Source: a virus
Virus record (IMG/VR): IMGVR_UViG_3300009684_000032
Coordinates: 1-64,000 of that record
Reading direction: 5' to 3' (one strand)
Length of the DNA: 64,000 nucleotides
This document shows positions 1 through 8,193 of the stretch, one piece after another (the first letter of the stretch is position 1; each line of letters starts with the position of its first letter). Under the pieces are notes generated by a model that saw nothing but the letters and a program-made list of their open reading frames with translations, did no database searches and was not told where the DNA came from. The position numbers and the translations under genes were made by a program.

Positions 1-1709
1 AGGCAAGCACCTTTGGTACGTGCAAGATCCACAGATGCTTTGATGAGATAATAACTCATTGCTTCCATATACTCGTCGACCAGTGCCAGTGCAGCAGGAT
101 CGCTGTAGCTTACGCCATTTTTAGCCAGCCAATATGCAAAGTTGATAATACCAATACCCAGCGGACGACGGTTCATTGTGCTAACCTTGCCAGCTTTGAC
201 AGGGTAATCTTGATAGTCTAACAGGTTATCCAACGCCATTACTGCTAGACGGCATGGCTTTTCAAAGTCTGCTGGACTTTTAATGTTGCCCCAGTTAATT
301 GCACTCAATGTGCAAAGGCTGATTTCGCCTTCTTCGTCGTTGATATCAACAAGAGGTTTGGTAGGCAGGTCGATTTCTGCACAGAGATTACTTTGGCGAA
401 TAGGAGCAAGATGTTCAATAAATGAACCGTGCGAGTTGGCGTTGTCTACGTTTTGAAGGTATACTCGACCTGTGTTTTTACGCTCTTCCATAAAGCTGCT
501 GAACAGATCAATTGCCTTCACAGTTTTTTTGCGAAGCTTTTTATTGCGTTCTGCTGCTTCGTACAGTGTTCTAAACAGGTCTTGATTTGCAAAGAATGCG
601 TCATACAGTCCGGGTACATCGCTGGGAGAGAACAGTGTAATATCACCACCCGCAATCAGTCGTTCATAAAACAATTTGCTAAACTGAACACCGTAGTCCA
701 TGTGACGCACACGATTGTCGTCAATACCTCGGTTATTTTTCAACACCAATAGGTTTTCTACTTCCAAATGCCAAATTGGATAATACAGTGTAGCAGCGCC
801 ATTGCGCACACCGCCCTGACTGCAACTGCGAACGGCAGCTTGGAACATTTTATAGAAACTGATAACACCCGTGTGACTCGCATCGCCATTGCGGATAGGA
901 CTGCCAATTGCACGAATGCTACCTGCACCAATACCAATACCTGCTTTTTGGCTAACATATTTTACAATTGCACTGGTTGTTGCATTGATACTGTCTAAAC
1001 TATCACCAGTTTCAATCAGCACACATGAGCTGAATTGACGTTGAGGTGTGCGTACACCTGCCATAATGGGAGTTGGCAAGCTGATATCGTGCTTGCTAAT
1101 AGCATCGTAATATTCTTTCACATGTTGCATACGAGTGTTGCGGTCATGGTTGATGAATAGGGTTGCTGCAATCAATGCATACGTTATCTGAGGAGTTTCT
1201 TTTTTCTCGCCTGTTACACGATTTTGTACTAGGTATTTGCCACGCATCTGTTCCATGGCAACATAAGTCAGTGTCATATCGCGATCATGGTCGATGAAGC
1301 GGTTGATGGCGTCCCATTCGCTGTCGTTGTATTTTTCAAGTAATTCCTTGTCGTAAAATCCATCTGCTACGTTTTTATCAACTAGCTTTTTGATATGCCA
1401 TGGTTGATATTGACCATATACATCTTTGCGAAGGTGATAGTTTACAAGGCGACCTGCAACATATTGGTAATTGGGATTTTCTTCACTAATCAAATCTGCT
1501 GCTGCTTTGATCAGGGTCTCTTGCATTTCAACAGTTTTGATATCCTGATAAAATTGTATTTGGCTACGAATTTCTACTTCGCTAGCACTAACGCTATTAA
1601 TGCCATCTGTTGCCCAGAATACAACTTTGTGCATCTTGTCAAGGTCCAGTGGTTCTTTTCGCCCGTCTCGTTTAATTACCATTATGTCTGATCTATGTGC
1701 GGCTGCCAT
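1..1709 (-). CDS. nrdA: Ribonucleotide reductase class I alpha subunit, C-terminus cut by window edge
   Basis: This is the large catalytic subunit of aerobic class I ribonucleotide reductase, which makes dNTPs for phage replication. About 569 residues are in the window; the C-terminal tail, with its redox-active cysteine pair, lies beyond position 1. An N-terminal ATP-cone-like start (MVIKRDGRKEPLDLDKM) is followed by the catalytic barrel. Conserved features are visible: FSSCVLIETGDS carries the first active-site cysteine, SNLCAEIDLPT carries the Asn-Cys-Glu triad, and LCTLSAINWGN carries the second cysteine. The ATG at 1709 is preceded by GGGGAG. No intron or intein interrupts the visible part. 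A sigma70-like promoter lies upstream. The beta subunit is not in the window. Confidence 0.95.
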   Translation of the reverse strand, partial: MAAAHRSDIMVIKRDGRKEPLDLDKMHKVVFWATDGINSVSASEVEIRSQIQFYQDIKTVEMQETLIKAAADLISEENPNYQYVAGRLVNYHLRKDVYGQYQPWHIKKLVDKNVADGFYDKELLEKYNDSEWDAINRFIDHDRDMTLTYVAMEQMRGKYLVQNRVTGEKKETPQITYALIAATLFINHDRNTRMQHVKEYYDAISKHDISLPTPIMAGVRTPQRQFSSCVLIETGDSLDSINATTSAIVKYVSQKAGIGIGAGSIRAIGSPIRNGDASHTGVISFYKMFQAAVRSCSQGGVRNGAATLYYPIWHLEVENLLVLKNNRGIDDNRVRHMDYGVQFSKLFYERLIAGGDITLFSPSDVPGLYDAFFANQDLFRTLYEAAERNKKLRKKTVKAIDLFSSFMEERKNTGRVYLQNVDNANSHGSFIEHLAPIRQSNLCAEIDLPTKPLVDINDEEGEISLCTLSAINWGNIKSPADFEKPCRLAVMALDNLLDYQDYPVKAGKVSTMNRRPLGIGIINFAYWLAKNGVSYSDPAALALVDEYMEAMSYYLIKASVDLARTKGAC

Positions 1710-1817
1710 GTTTATTATTCTCCCCTGAACGTATGTATTGTCGCTTGGCCAGCGATAGGTTATTTAACACCGGTTGCCCGGTTTATGCGTTGCAATATAT
1801 GCAATAATGAGTTGCAA

Positions 1818-1845
1818 ATTCTAACATAACACCTGCGTACATCAA
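1818..1845 (-). promoter_or_regulatory. Sigma70-like promoter for nrdA
   Basis: On the minus strand TTGATG and TAGAAT are separated by 16 bases, about 110 bases before the nrdA start. The leader also holds a small dyad, TTGCA-ATATA-TGCAA, around 1792-1806. This fits early transcription by host polymerase. It is a motif match only. Confidence 0.4.
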
Positions 1846-1873
1846 CACACACAGTTGTTATCGAGCAGTAATT

Positions 1874-1919
1874 AAACTATTGAAATGCATAGTTAAAATT
1901 ATGCATTTCGCTATAGTTT
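1874..1919 (-). terminator. AT-rich stem-loop directly after the 1918-2427 gene
   Basis: AAACTAT and ATAGTTT flank a perfect 10-base inner stem (GAAATGCATA with TATGCATTTC) around an 8-base loop. The hairpin begins at the stop codon of the gene to its right and precedes the nrdA promoter. It is AT-rich and lacks a clean U-tract, so it could be a weak terminator, an mRNA end stabiliser or a protein site. Confidence 0.4.
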
Positions 1920-2427
1920 ATAGCTCTACTGACTCTACAGTGTTATTAAAATTCCATATTGTGGTTTCCTCTATACACCGTAGACTGGAGTTGTAATTAT
2001 ATATCTGCCGGTACTCAAAGTCACTCTGGTCTTTGACATTTATCAGGCGAGAATGGTGATAACCCAATAACCATTCACCATCAACAATGCATACCAAGTG
2101 TTCAGTACTGTGCTTGCGGTTTACAACAACTGCCAATGACAATCGTTTAGAGTTCCATTTGCCACCTGGCGCAAATAACAACGTATAAAACATGCATAAC
2201 GATACACTATTGACATCAAATTCTTTACGGTCTATCATATTCCAAGGATCTGGCCACGCTGCACAGTTTGTGTAATCAAGGTACTGTTTACTGAGCGGCG
2301 CACGGCTCCACCAGTCTATTACAGTTTGATAGTGTACTGTGTTGTCTGCATCTGTTGTAATTTGTTTACGCAGTTCTTGCCATTCATGCCGTAGTTCGGT
2401 CGGGTGTAGAAGGAAATTATTATGCAT
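1918..2427 (-). CDS. Hypothetical protein, 169 residues
   Basis: I do not recognise this protein. It is soluble in appearance, rich in aromatic residues and has no membrane segment. A Cys (in SLCMFYTLLFAPGG) precedes a His-containing strand (EHLVCIVDGEWLL), an order loosely like transglutaminase-type cysteine peptidases, but no convincing catalytic triad can be assigned. It starts with ATG at 2427, about 30 bases after the tail-spike stop, and ends in an AT-rich hairpin. Its position after the tail spike suggests a late gene. Function unknown. Confidence 0.7.
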   Translation of the reverse strand: MHNNFLLHPTELRHEWQELRKQITTDADNTVHYQTVIDWWSRAPLSKQYLDYTNCAAWPDPWNMIDRKEFDVNSVSLCMFYTLLFAPGGKWNSKRLSLAVVVNRKHSTEHLVCIVDGEWLLGYHHSRLINVKDQSDFEYRQIYNYNSSLRCIEETTIWNFNNTVESVEL

Positions 2428-2457
2428 AGTGGTTGTGCATCCATTTTAGATGTTTAT

Positions 2458-3996
2458 TTAAGTGGTCCAATTTGTTTGGATATACGTTATTGTACCCGAT
2501 GTTGTGCCGGTACTTGTATAATAAATTGTAATCACTGCACCACTAATTCCTGCACTGAATACCACAGACGCATCTGTGTTTAATTCTGTATTAGTATCGG
2601 ATAGCTTTACAGTTACCGTATCTGATATTACGGATAATCTACCATTTCTACGATACGTGCCCAGTACTATAGCATAATCTACCCATGCAGTTAACAGATT
2701 GGTTGCAGTAGCAACATCAAATGCAATACCCGTTGAGGTGTTCACTTGATTTGTGAGTATACTGTGACTTAACGGTGTAGGAGTATTGTTTACCAACTCT
2801 GTGGATTGTGTATTGTATACAGCATTGCGTGCAGGTGCACCGTTGTATATTTGTAAACTGCGTGTTATTTGGCTAAACACATCTCCCATACTGGAACAGC
2901 CTGTTGACAATGTATCCCAATATATTGCAGGCACCGAGTATACAGTACCCACTGTGTTATAAGTGTTGTTAAGACTAGTAACACCTCTGCGTCTAGTTGT
3001 TACACGCAACCCATATGATGCAATATTGTCAAACGTGTTATTGCTTATTTTGGTATATTGCGGTCCGCCGTCGCTGCTATGCAATAAACCTATGCCATAG
3101 TAACTATCGGTTAACACTGAACCGTCTACAGTTATGTAATCAATGGGATCGGCTGAATATATACCATAAACTACATTTGTGGCAGTAATGTCATTGAATG
3201 ACAAATATTCGGTTGTAACAGCAGTGCCAAGACTTTCTATTGTAATGCCATTGCCAGCAGATGTATTAGTACCGCCTTGTACCCATCCACCTATTAATTT
3301 GCACGATGCTATAGATATGTTATTGCAACGTTGTAATAGCACAACAGGATTTATTACATCAACACTGCCATCGAGGCTAAAACCGTCTACAGAAATACTT
3401 GTGGGAATTATACCACCATTGGTACCTATGTTGGCACCAACTTGTCCAAGACTATCAGCAGTTCGCAATATGGGACCCACAAAGCCGGACTGCAATTGTA
3501 TAATGGATCTGTCTACACCGTCGCCTATCAATGTGACATAGGGATAGAGATTTATGCTTGCTGATATTAGATACGTGCCTGCTGGAAAATAAATTGAATT
3601 CCTACTTTGTGTGTATCCATAGGGATTTGCAGAAATCCTTGCCCATTCATCGTCGATAGCAGCTTGAATTGCAGCGGTATCATCTGTCACACCGTCGCCC
3701 ACTGCGCTATAGTCCTTGACGCATAGTGTATCGTCTAATATGCTGCCCAACGTGCGATAAGTAGGACCGGTTGATGCAGTGATACCGGTGTCACCCATAT
3801 ATGCATGCTTGATAAGCTGATCATTGGGTCCCCACTGTGTCAATACCTGACTGTTACCTGTATAGGTATTACCATTACCTATAAACAATTCACGTGTGTC
3901 TAAACACCAACCTAACTCAGCTTCGTTTAAGTTAGTGGGCAAATCTGCCCGTAGACCTCTGCGATGTTGAATTCTACTAATTGATATGATAGCCAT
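2458..3996 (-). CDS. Tail spike/fibre protein with pectate-lyase-like beta-helix
   Basis: This 512-residue protein is a probable host-recognition spike, perhaps with polysaccharide-degrading activity. Residues 1-45 (ISISRIQHRRG, then ELGWCLDTRELFIGNG) resemble the N-terminal attachment modules of phage tail-fibre and tropism proteins. From about residue 90, VKDYSAVGDGVTDDTAAIQAAI followed by IYFPAGTYLIS and VTLIGDG is the classic opening of the Pectate_lyase_3 right-handed beta-helix family. Many short parallel-helix rungs follow, and the C-terminus is beta-rich. Catalytic residues cannot be assigned by eye, so it could bind rather than cleave. A GATAAATA late promoter lies 25 bases upstream, with AGGA before the ATG. 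Confidence 0.85.
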   Translation of the reverse strand: MAIISISRIQHRRGLRADLPTNLNEAELGWCLDTRELFIGNGNTYTGNSQVLTQWGPNDQLIKHAYMGDTGITASTGPTYRTLGSILDDTLCVKDYSAVGDGVTDDTAAIQAAIDDEWARISANPYGYTQSRNSIYFPAGTYLISASINLYPYVTLIGDGVDRSIIQLQSGFVGPILRTADSLGQVGANIGTNGGIIPTSISVDGFSLDGSVDVINPVVLLQRCNNISIASCKLIGGWVQGGTNTSAGNGITIESLGTAVTTEYLSFNDITATNVVYGIYSADPIDYITVDGSVLTDSYYGIGLLHSSDGGPQYTKISNNTFDNIASYGLRVTTRRRGVTSLNNTYNTVGTVYSVPAIYWDTLSTGCSSMGDVFSQITRSLQIYNGAPARNAVYNTQSTELVNNTPTPLSHSILTNQVNTSTGIAFDVATATNLLTAWVDYAIVLGTYRRNGRLSVISDTVTVKLSDTNTELNTDASVVFSAGISGAVITIYYTSTGTTSGTITYIQTNWTT

Positions 3997-4020
3997 GCTG
4001 ACATCCTAATACTTGCTGAG

Positions 4021-4028
4021 TATTTATC
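4021..4028 (-). promoter_or_regulatory. T4-like late promoter, GATAAATA
   Basis: GATAAATA on the minus strand sits 25 bases before the tail-spike ATG at 3996, leaving a leader of about 18 bases that includes AGGA. It matches the T4 late consensus TATAAATA at seven of eight positions. Confidence 0.65.
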
Positions 4029-4040
4029 GGGATGTCTATG

Positions 4041-4736
4041 TCAAGTTGCAGTGCTGTCGAATACATGGTTGTTGTAGTATTGTTCAACACGTTTGCTCCA
4101 TAGCAATGTGCTTTCTTCAAATTCTATACCGGTCCACACAAACTTTTGGAATTCACATTCTCTGCTGCACATGAGAACCACTGTGGTTTTAATATCAGTG
4201 CCATGTAACAGATTATGAGACATTGCATATGCTGCAAGCTGCAAGCGGTAGTCTTCAACCCATTCTCGTTTTTTGGGTTTGATAGTTGTTTTGAAGTCTA
4301 TAATTGCAGGCTGTCCTTGCCACATGCCAACCAAGTCAGTAGTACCGGCCCACAAGTTATGATAATGCAAGTGTGCTTCTACGCCCCAAACTTCATCTAC
4401 ATGTACCAGACCTTCCGTGATGATAGTGTCTGCCATCTTTTTGGCCATAACTCTACCATAATTGGTACCACCGGGCCGTGCTTGTCCCAGAACATATGCT
4501 TCTAAGTGAGCATGCATGGTAGTACCCAGTCCAGCACTTTCTGCTGAAATTCTATTTGCGTTGTCCTCACCTTTACGCTTTCGCCAAGCAATAAGGTGTT
4601 CCATGTCTTTGGTAGCACTGAGTATTGTTGTAACGCTGGGCATACCATTGCCAGCTTCATCTACATAGACACGGCCTTGTGCGCCGCCGTCTTGTCTGTC
4701 TAACTTTTTATATGTGTATATGGGATTGTACTGCAT
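4041..4736 (-). CDS. PD-(D/E)XK exonuclease, MGME1/RecB-like
   Basis: This 231-residue protein has the core of a RecB/MGME1-type PD-(D/E)XK nuclease. PSVTTILSATKD near the N-terminus and GTTMHAHLEAYV supply the helical DNA-binding entry. VEAHLHYHNLWAGTTDLVG gives the first acidic motif, QPAIIDFKTT gives the D-x-K motif, and YRLQLAAYAMSHN gives the trailing Q-x3-Y motif. Such nucleases are common in marine T4-like phages and are thought to act in recombination or breakdown of host DNA. It starts with ATG at 4736. The substrate is inferred from the family. Confidence 0.8.
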   Translation of the reverse strand: MQYNPIYTYKKLDRQDGGAQGRVYVDEAGNGMPSVTTILSATKDMEHLIAWRKRKGEDNANRISAESAGLGTTMHAHLEAYVLGQARPGGTNYGRVMAKKMADTIITEGLVHVDEVWGVEAHLHYHNLWAGTTDLVGMWQGQPAIIDFKTTIKPKKREWVEDYRLQLAAYAMSHNLLHGTDIKTTVVLMCSRECEFQKFVWTGIEFEESTLLWSKRVEQYYNNHVFDSTAT

Positions 4737-4783
4737 GTAGCAATTATATCACATGTGTAAATCAGTGTCTAATGAATAATTTA

Positions 4784-5278
4784 TTATTGTGTAATCGAAG
4801 CTTCGAGACTTTGCCAGTTATCCTGACCTGCCATTTTTTTAGCAACTGATTTTTGTTTTGATATTTTTTCAGGTTGTCCAGTACCGCTTTCGTCATGAGT
4901 GAGTACAGCATACAATTTAATAACCCGTGGATTTGAACCAGATATGGTGTACCATAATGATATATCAAATGTTAAATGTACTTTGCGCATACCGGGTATT
5001 TCAGTAGCAAACGGCCTGTTAATTGTTGATATTTTGTCAGTAGGGCCGGCAGGTTTGATACCGTTTTCAACTTTAAAATTTAAAAATGTATCAATTTTAG
5101 ATTCTAATTCAGGATATTTGTCAATATGAGTGCTGCTGGTATCCAAATACATAGGACACATTTTAATTATAGTAGAAGGTGTATCTGCTTGCTTGTTATC
5201 GCTAACCAATGGCAGCTTTTGCACATTTGGTTTTTTTATCGATTCAACTGCCGCACCGATTAATTCATATAATCTCAT
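4784..5278 (-). CDS. Hypothetical protein with possible capsid-targeting-like start
   Basis: The 164-residue product begins MRLYELIGAAVESI, a short amphipathic N-terminus loosely like the T4 internal-protein signal, though no clean L/I-x-E cleavage site follows. The middle (VHLTFDISLWYTISGSNPRVIKLYAVLTHDESGTGQP) looks like a beta-rich domain. The C-terminus is basic, with lysine clusters. It is 3 bases from the next upstream gene and probably co-transcribed with it. Function unknown. Confidence 0.65.
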   Translation of the reverse strand: MRLYELIGAAVESIKKPNVQKLPLVSDNKQADTPSTIIKMCPMYLDTSSTHIDKYPELESKIDTFLNFKVENGIKPAGPTDKISTINRPFATEIPGMRKVHLTFDISLWYTISGSNPRVIKLYAVLTHDESGTGQPEKISKQKSVAKKMAGQDNWQSLEASITQ

Positions 5279-5281
5279 ACG

Positions 5282-5479
5282 TTATTTTGTCCTATTTTTA
5301 CGGTAATTGCGCATCGCATCCATTGCATCTTTCACCGAAGTGACAGTCTGCCAATTATCGGAGTTATGCGAATTAACCATTTCAACAAGATCATCGGTAC
5401 TGACACCGGATTGATTGTCAGTGTCAATCGCTTCATACAGAGCGTTATCATTGTAATTGGTAACATCGTTGCGTTTCAT
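5282..5479 (-). CDS. Small hypothetical protein, 65 residues
   Basis: A small polar protein (MKRNDVTNYNDNALYEAID...) with an acidic middle and a basic tail (RNYRKNRTK). The ATG at 5479 is chosen over the adjacent upstream GTG. A late-promoter match lies about 25 bases upstream and AAGGA lies in the leader. It leads a two-gene unit with the gene to its left. No family is recognised. Confidence 0.65.
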   Translation of the reverse strand: MKRNDVTNYNDNALYEAIDTDNQSGVSTDDLVEMVNSHNSDNWQTVTSVKDAMDAMRNYRKNRTK

Positions 5480-5501
5480 CACAGTGGTCCTTGTGCTGCT
5501 G

Positions 5502-5509
5502 TATTTATT
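5502..5509 (-). promoter_or_regulatory. T4-like late promoter, AATAAATA
   Basis: AATAAATA on the minus strand, 23 bases before the ATG at 5479, with AAGGA between them. Confidence 0.55.
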
Positions 5510-5539
5510 ATAGTCAACATAACAGATTATGACACGTTG

Positions 5540-5794
5540 TCAACCGGATAATTTATCCGGATGGTGTAATCGTGTCATCATATCTGCCAGGACTTCTGCA
5601 CGACTTGCAGACTCTGCATTCATCTTTAGTTGTTTAATATTAAGTAGACCTTTGATGATGTTGGGCTTTTCATTAAGTGCTCGAATTTCATCGTCTGTCA
5701 TGTTGTAACATGCAGCGACCAATGCCTGCTCTCTAGGCTTTTTGCTTTTGAGCAGATAAGTCTCTGGACCGTACAGGGTACTGCGCATATTCAT
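5540..5794 (-). CDS. Small hypothetical protein, 84 residues
   Basis: The protein starts MNMRSTLYGPETYLLKSKKPREQALVAACYNMTDDEIRALNE and is predicted to be mostly helical. It has one Cys, no membrane segment and no recognised domain. It lies 16 bases after the B12-type radical SAM gene and is probably transcribed with it. Function unknown. Confidence 0.6.
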   Translation of the reverse strand: MNMRSTLYGPETYLLKSKKPREQALVAACYNMTDDEIRALNEKPNIIKGLLNIKQLKMNAESASRAEVLADMMTRLHHPDKLSG

Positions 5795-5809
5795 TGTGAT
5801 TGTCCTTTG

Positions 5810-7273
5810 TTATCCCAACCATGAATCATTTGGCAATGATCCTTCTAATTTTTTATCGTAGTTTTTCAATGCTTTTTCTGTCAACCACGACTGTACATCT
5901 ATATTCTGTAGTTCTTTAATGAGACTGTTGACTTCTTTAATTCGGCGTATACGGGTATTGAGATCATTATCTCGGTATTTCCAGTCTATATTGCTATGGT
6001 AGTACTCTAATTCATCTTCAATCAGTGGGAATAGCGGCTGACTGCGATGCAACATTAGCGTATTGCCAAAACTGAACCTTGTGTTTTTTTGCCAGCCCAG
6101 TTTGAAAATATGCCTGATACAAGCTAGAGTATGCTGATGGTCAGCTTCTGTTTCAGTGGGATACCCTACAATCATCAACAACACATGCGGTATATCATAG
6201 TTGTTTAGCATCGCCAAACAATGCCACATGTCATCGTCGGTGAACTTTTTACCCATGTGGTATCGTATATCCTGACTGAAACTTTCCAGTCCGATTTCAA
6301 GCATGGAGCAGCCACTGGCTTTCATGCTTTGATAATCTTCCTCGGGGCTTTGATGTTTAGGACGTATGATCCATTGACTTACCCAACTGAAATCACTATT
6401 GGTTTGTCTATAGTTGATCAACGACTTCATTAAATTTCTAAATGCTTTCATGCTGCCGTTAATCAAGCTGTCTGTGAACAGGAATGTTTTTCTGTCGTAT
6501 TTTTCTTTTATCTCGATAATTTCTTGTGCAATGTATTCACCATCTCTGAAATAATAGTCAGGCCATATCCTGTATACATTGCAAAATGTACAACGTTTAA
6601 CACAGCCTCTACTGCCTGTAATATATACAGGATGCGGATGACCTTCATTTTGATATTCAGACCAATCTATATCATCATAGTTTGGTATCATGACACTGTT
6701 GAGGTCAGTGACTTGGTTGGGATCTAATGAGTTGATACCTTTACCAGTAAAGTTGCCTTTTAAGTAATCGATAATGCTGGCTTCACCGTCGCCGTAAATG
6801 TAATCATCACAGTAGCCCAGTTCTTGAAACACATGTATACCGTATTCAATGGCTGCGCCGCCCCATAGTATTCGTATGTGAGGACAATGAATTTTAAGCA
6901 GCACTCCCAGTTTGGCTGCAACTGCCACGCTGTGTGCAGACAACAAACTCATACCAATGATACGGGGATTTTTTTGTTTTATAAACTCAATCCAGTCTAA
7001 GAACACATACTCCAGTGTGTTGTAGAATTTGACAAAGTCCGGATGTAGCTCTGGATGATCATGTTCCAATGCAAAAATGTAATCATCTTCAAAATAGTAA
7101 TTTTGTAAATTGTGTTGTTTTGCTGCATTGAACAGCTTCACATTGAAGTCTACAACTTCGCAGGTCATGCCGTGGGCTTCGATATGCGATTTTAACACTG
7201 CTGGACCAACTGTGGGTGCATCGGGATTTATCTTTGGGATAATGCCTATCAGTATATCTAGCTGTGCGGTCAT
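5810..7273 (-). CDS. B12-binding-domain radical SAM enzyme (paralog of the gene at 59027)
   Basis: This 487-residue enzyme has an N-terminal cobalamin-binding-type Rossmann domain (residues about 1-190; GMSLLS and ILWGGAAIEYG are its SxL and GG motifs; a DxHxxG His ligand is not evident, as in many radical SAM relatives). A radical SAM barrel follows, with GCVKRCTFCNVY supplying the CxxxCxxC ligands of the 4Fe-4S cluster. Members of this class methylate unactivated carbon or rearrange rings; the substrate here is unknown. By eye it is about half identical to the protein encoded at 59027-60535, and nearly identical around the cluster motif. Here it stands alone among structural genes. Confidence 0.9.
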   Translation of the reverse strand: MTAQLDILIGIIPKINPDAPTVGPAVLKSHIEAHGMTCEVVDFNVKLFNAAKQHNLQNYYFEDDYIFALEHDHPELHPDFVKFYNTLEYVFLDWIEFIKQKNPRIIGMSLLSAHSVAVAAKLGVLLKIHCPHIRILWGGAAIEYGIHVFQELGYCDDYIYGDGEASIIDYLKGNFTGKGINSLDPNQVTDLNSVMIPNYDDIDWSEYQNEGHPHPVYITGSRGCVKRCTFCNVYRIWPDYYFRDGEYIAQEIIEIKEKYDRKTFLFTDSLINGSMKAFRNLMKSLINYRQTNSDFSWVSQWIIRPKHQSPEEDYQSMKASGCSMLEIGLESFSQDIRYHMGKKFTDDDMWHCLAMLNNYDIPHVLLMIVGYPTETEADHQHTLACIRHIFKLGWQKNTRFSFGNTLMLHRSQPLFPLIEDELEYYHSNIDWKYRDNDLNTRIRRIKEVNSLIKELQNIDVQSWLTEKALKNYDKKLEGSLPNDSWLG

Positions 7274-7361
7274 TGTACTACTTTCGATAACGTGCCTAAC
7301 ATGCTATTATACAGTATCCAGTGCACCTTCAAAATTAATAGTTGTAGATACGTTGGATGTA

Positions 7362-8189
7362 TTAATTGAGTTTTTGCCAGTCTACGCCGCTTCTATGTCT
7401 ACTATTAGGACCTTTAAGACGTTGGTTGTCGCCGATGCCACCGCGAGTTTTAGTTGTTGTTACGGCAACTGACGGTTTAGATTGTCTATTAATCAAATGT
7501 TCTGTTCGTAGTTCTATCCAATTTGGTAATCTTCTAAGGTGATAATCAACTGTAGAGTTTTGTACATTTAAACCAAGCATCTTAGGAATACTACTTGCAA
7601 CATATCCTTTACGATACAGATCTGCCATCTGTTGCACTTGCTCTGGAGTTGTACCAACTGTCAACCCCTGCTGCCCGTATCGTAATTTTTTTATTTCTTT
7701 ATATTTGTCAATACCAATCAATCTATACAACAGTTTAGGTATAGTACTAATATCTATTCCGAATTGATTGGCAATGTCAGTTGCAGATGCACCATTTAAG
7801 AATGAATCTTTAATTTTTTCCATATCTTCGTCGGTTAATGCTCGTCCCAACATTAAATTTTTATTTTGACGTTCTGGATATTTAAGTTCTAGTATTCTAT
7901 TAACTTGTCTAAGAGAAATACCAAGATCTTTAGAAATTGCAGTAGGACCTTTACCTTCATCCCACAACATTTTTACTAGCTCAATAGTATCGTTATCTAT
8001 AGGCTGTTGTAGTCTTACTCTGTCTGTATAATGTCGTTTTATTATGTGTTGAACCTGGCTTACACTTAATCCAATTTCATTTGCAATTTTACTTGCACTA
8101 TCACCGTTATCTCGTTTTGTTTTTATTAGATCAATAGTTTGCTGATCGTATTTGGTAGAGGCTTCTGTTATAAATTCACTTGCTCTCAC
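7362..8189 (-). CDS. Four-repeat HTH DNA-binding protein with capsid-targeting-like N-terminus
   Basis: The 275-residue protein begins (V/M)RASEFITE-AS, close to the T4 internal-protein signal (MKTYQEFIAE, cut after Glu by the gp21 prohead protease). Four homeodomain/resolvase-type helix-turn-helix repeats follow, at about residues 12-52, 64-105, 117-155 and 178-218. Each has the pattern of a short helix, 'A..IA...G.S..QV..I', then basic residues. The C-terminus is basic. The GTG start at 8189 lies four bases after the upstream stop (TGA), so the two genes are probably coupled. I infer that it is packaged in the head and may be injected with the DNA. Confidence 0.75.
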   Translation of the reverse strand: MRASEFITEASTKYDQQTIDLIKTKRDNGDSASKIANEIGLSVSQVQHIIKRHYTDRVRLQQPIDNDTIELVKMLWDEGKGPTAISKDLGISLRQVNRILELKYPERQNKNLMLGRALTDEDMEKIKDSFLNGASATDIANQFGIDISTIPKLLYRLIGIDKYKEIKKLRYGQQGLTVGTTPEQVQQMADLYRKGYVASSIPKMLGLNVQNSTVDYHLRRLPNWIELRTEHLINRQSKPSVAVTTTKTRGGIGDNQRLKGPNSRHRSGVDWQKLN

Positions 8190-8193
8190 AGCA

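Noticed and set aside
3179-3541. 120-residue plus-strand frame inside the tail-spike gene
   Set aside because: It is antisense to a well-supported beta-helix protein and shows no domain pattern, promoter or ribosome site.
4762-4968. 68-residue minus-strand frame overlapping the 164-residue gene
   Set aside because: It is a different frame of the same strand within a better-supported gene and has no ribosome site.
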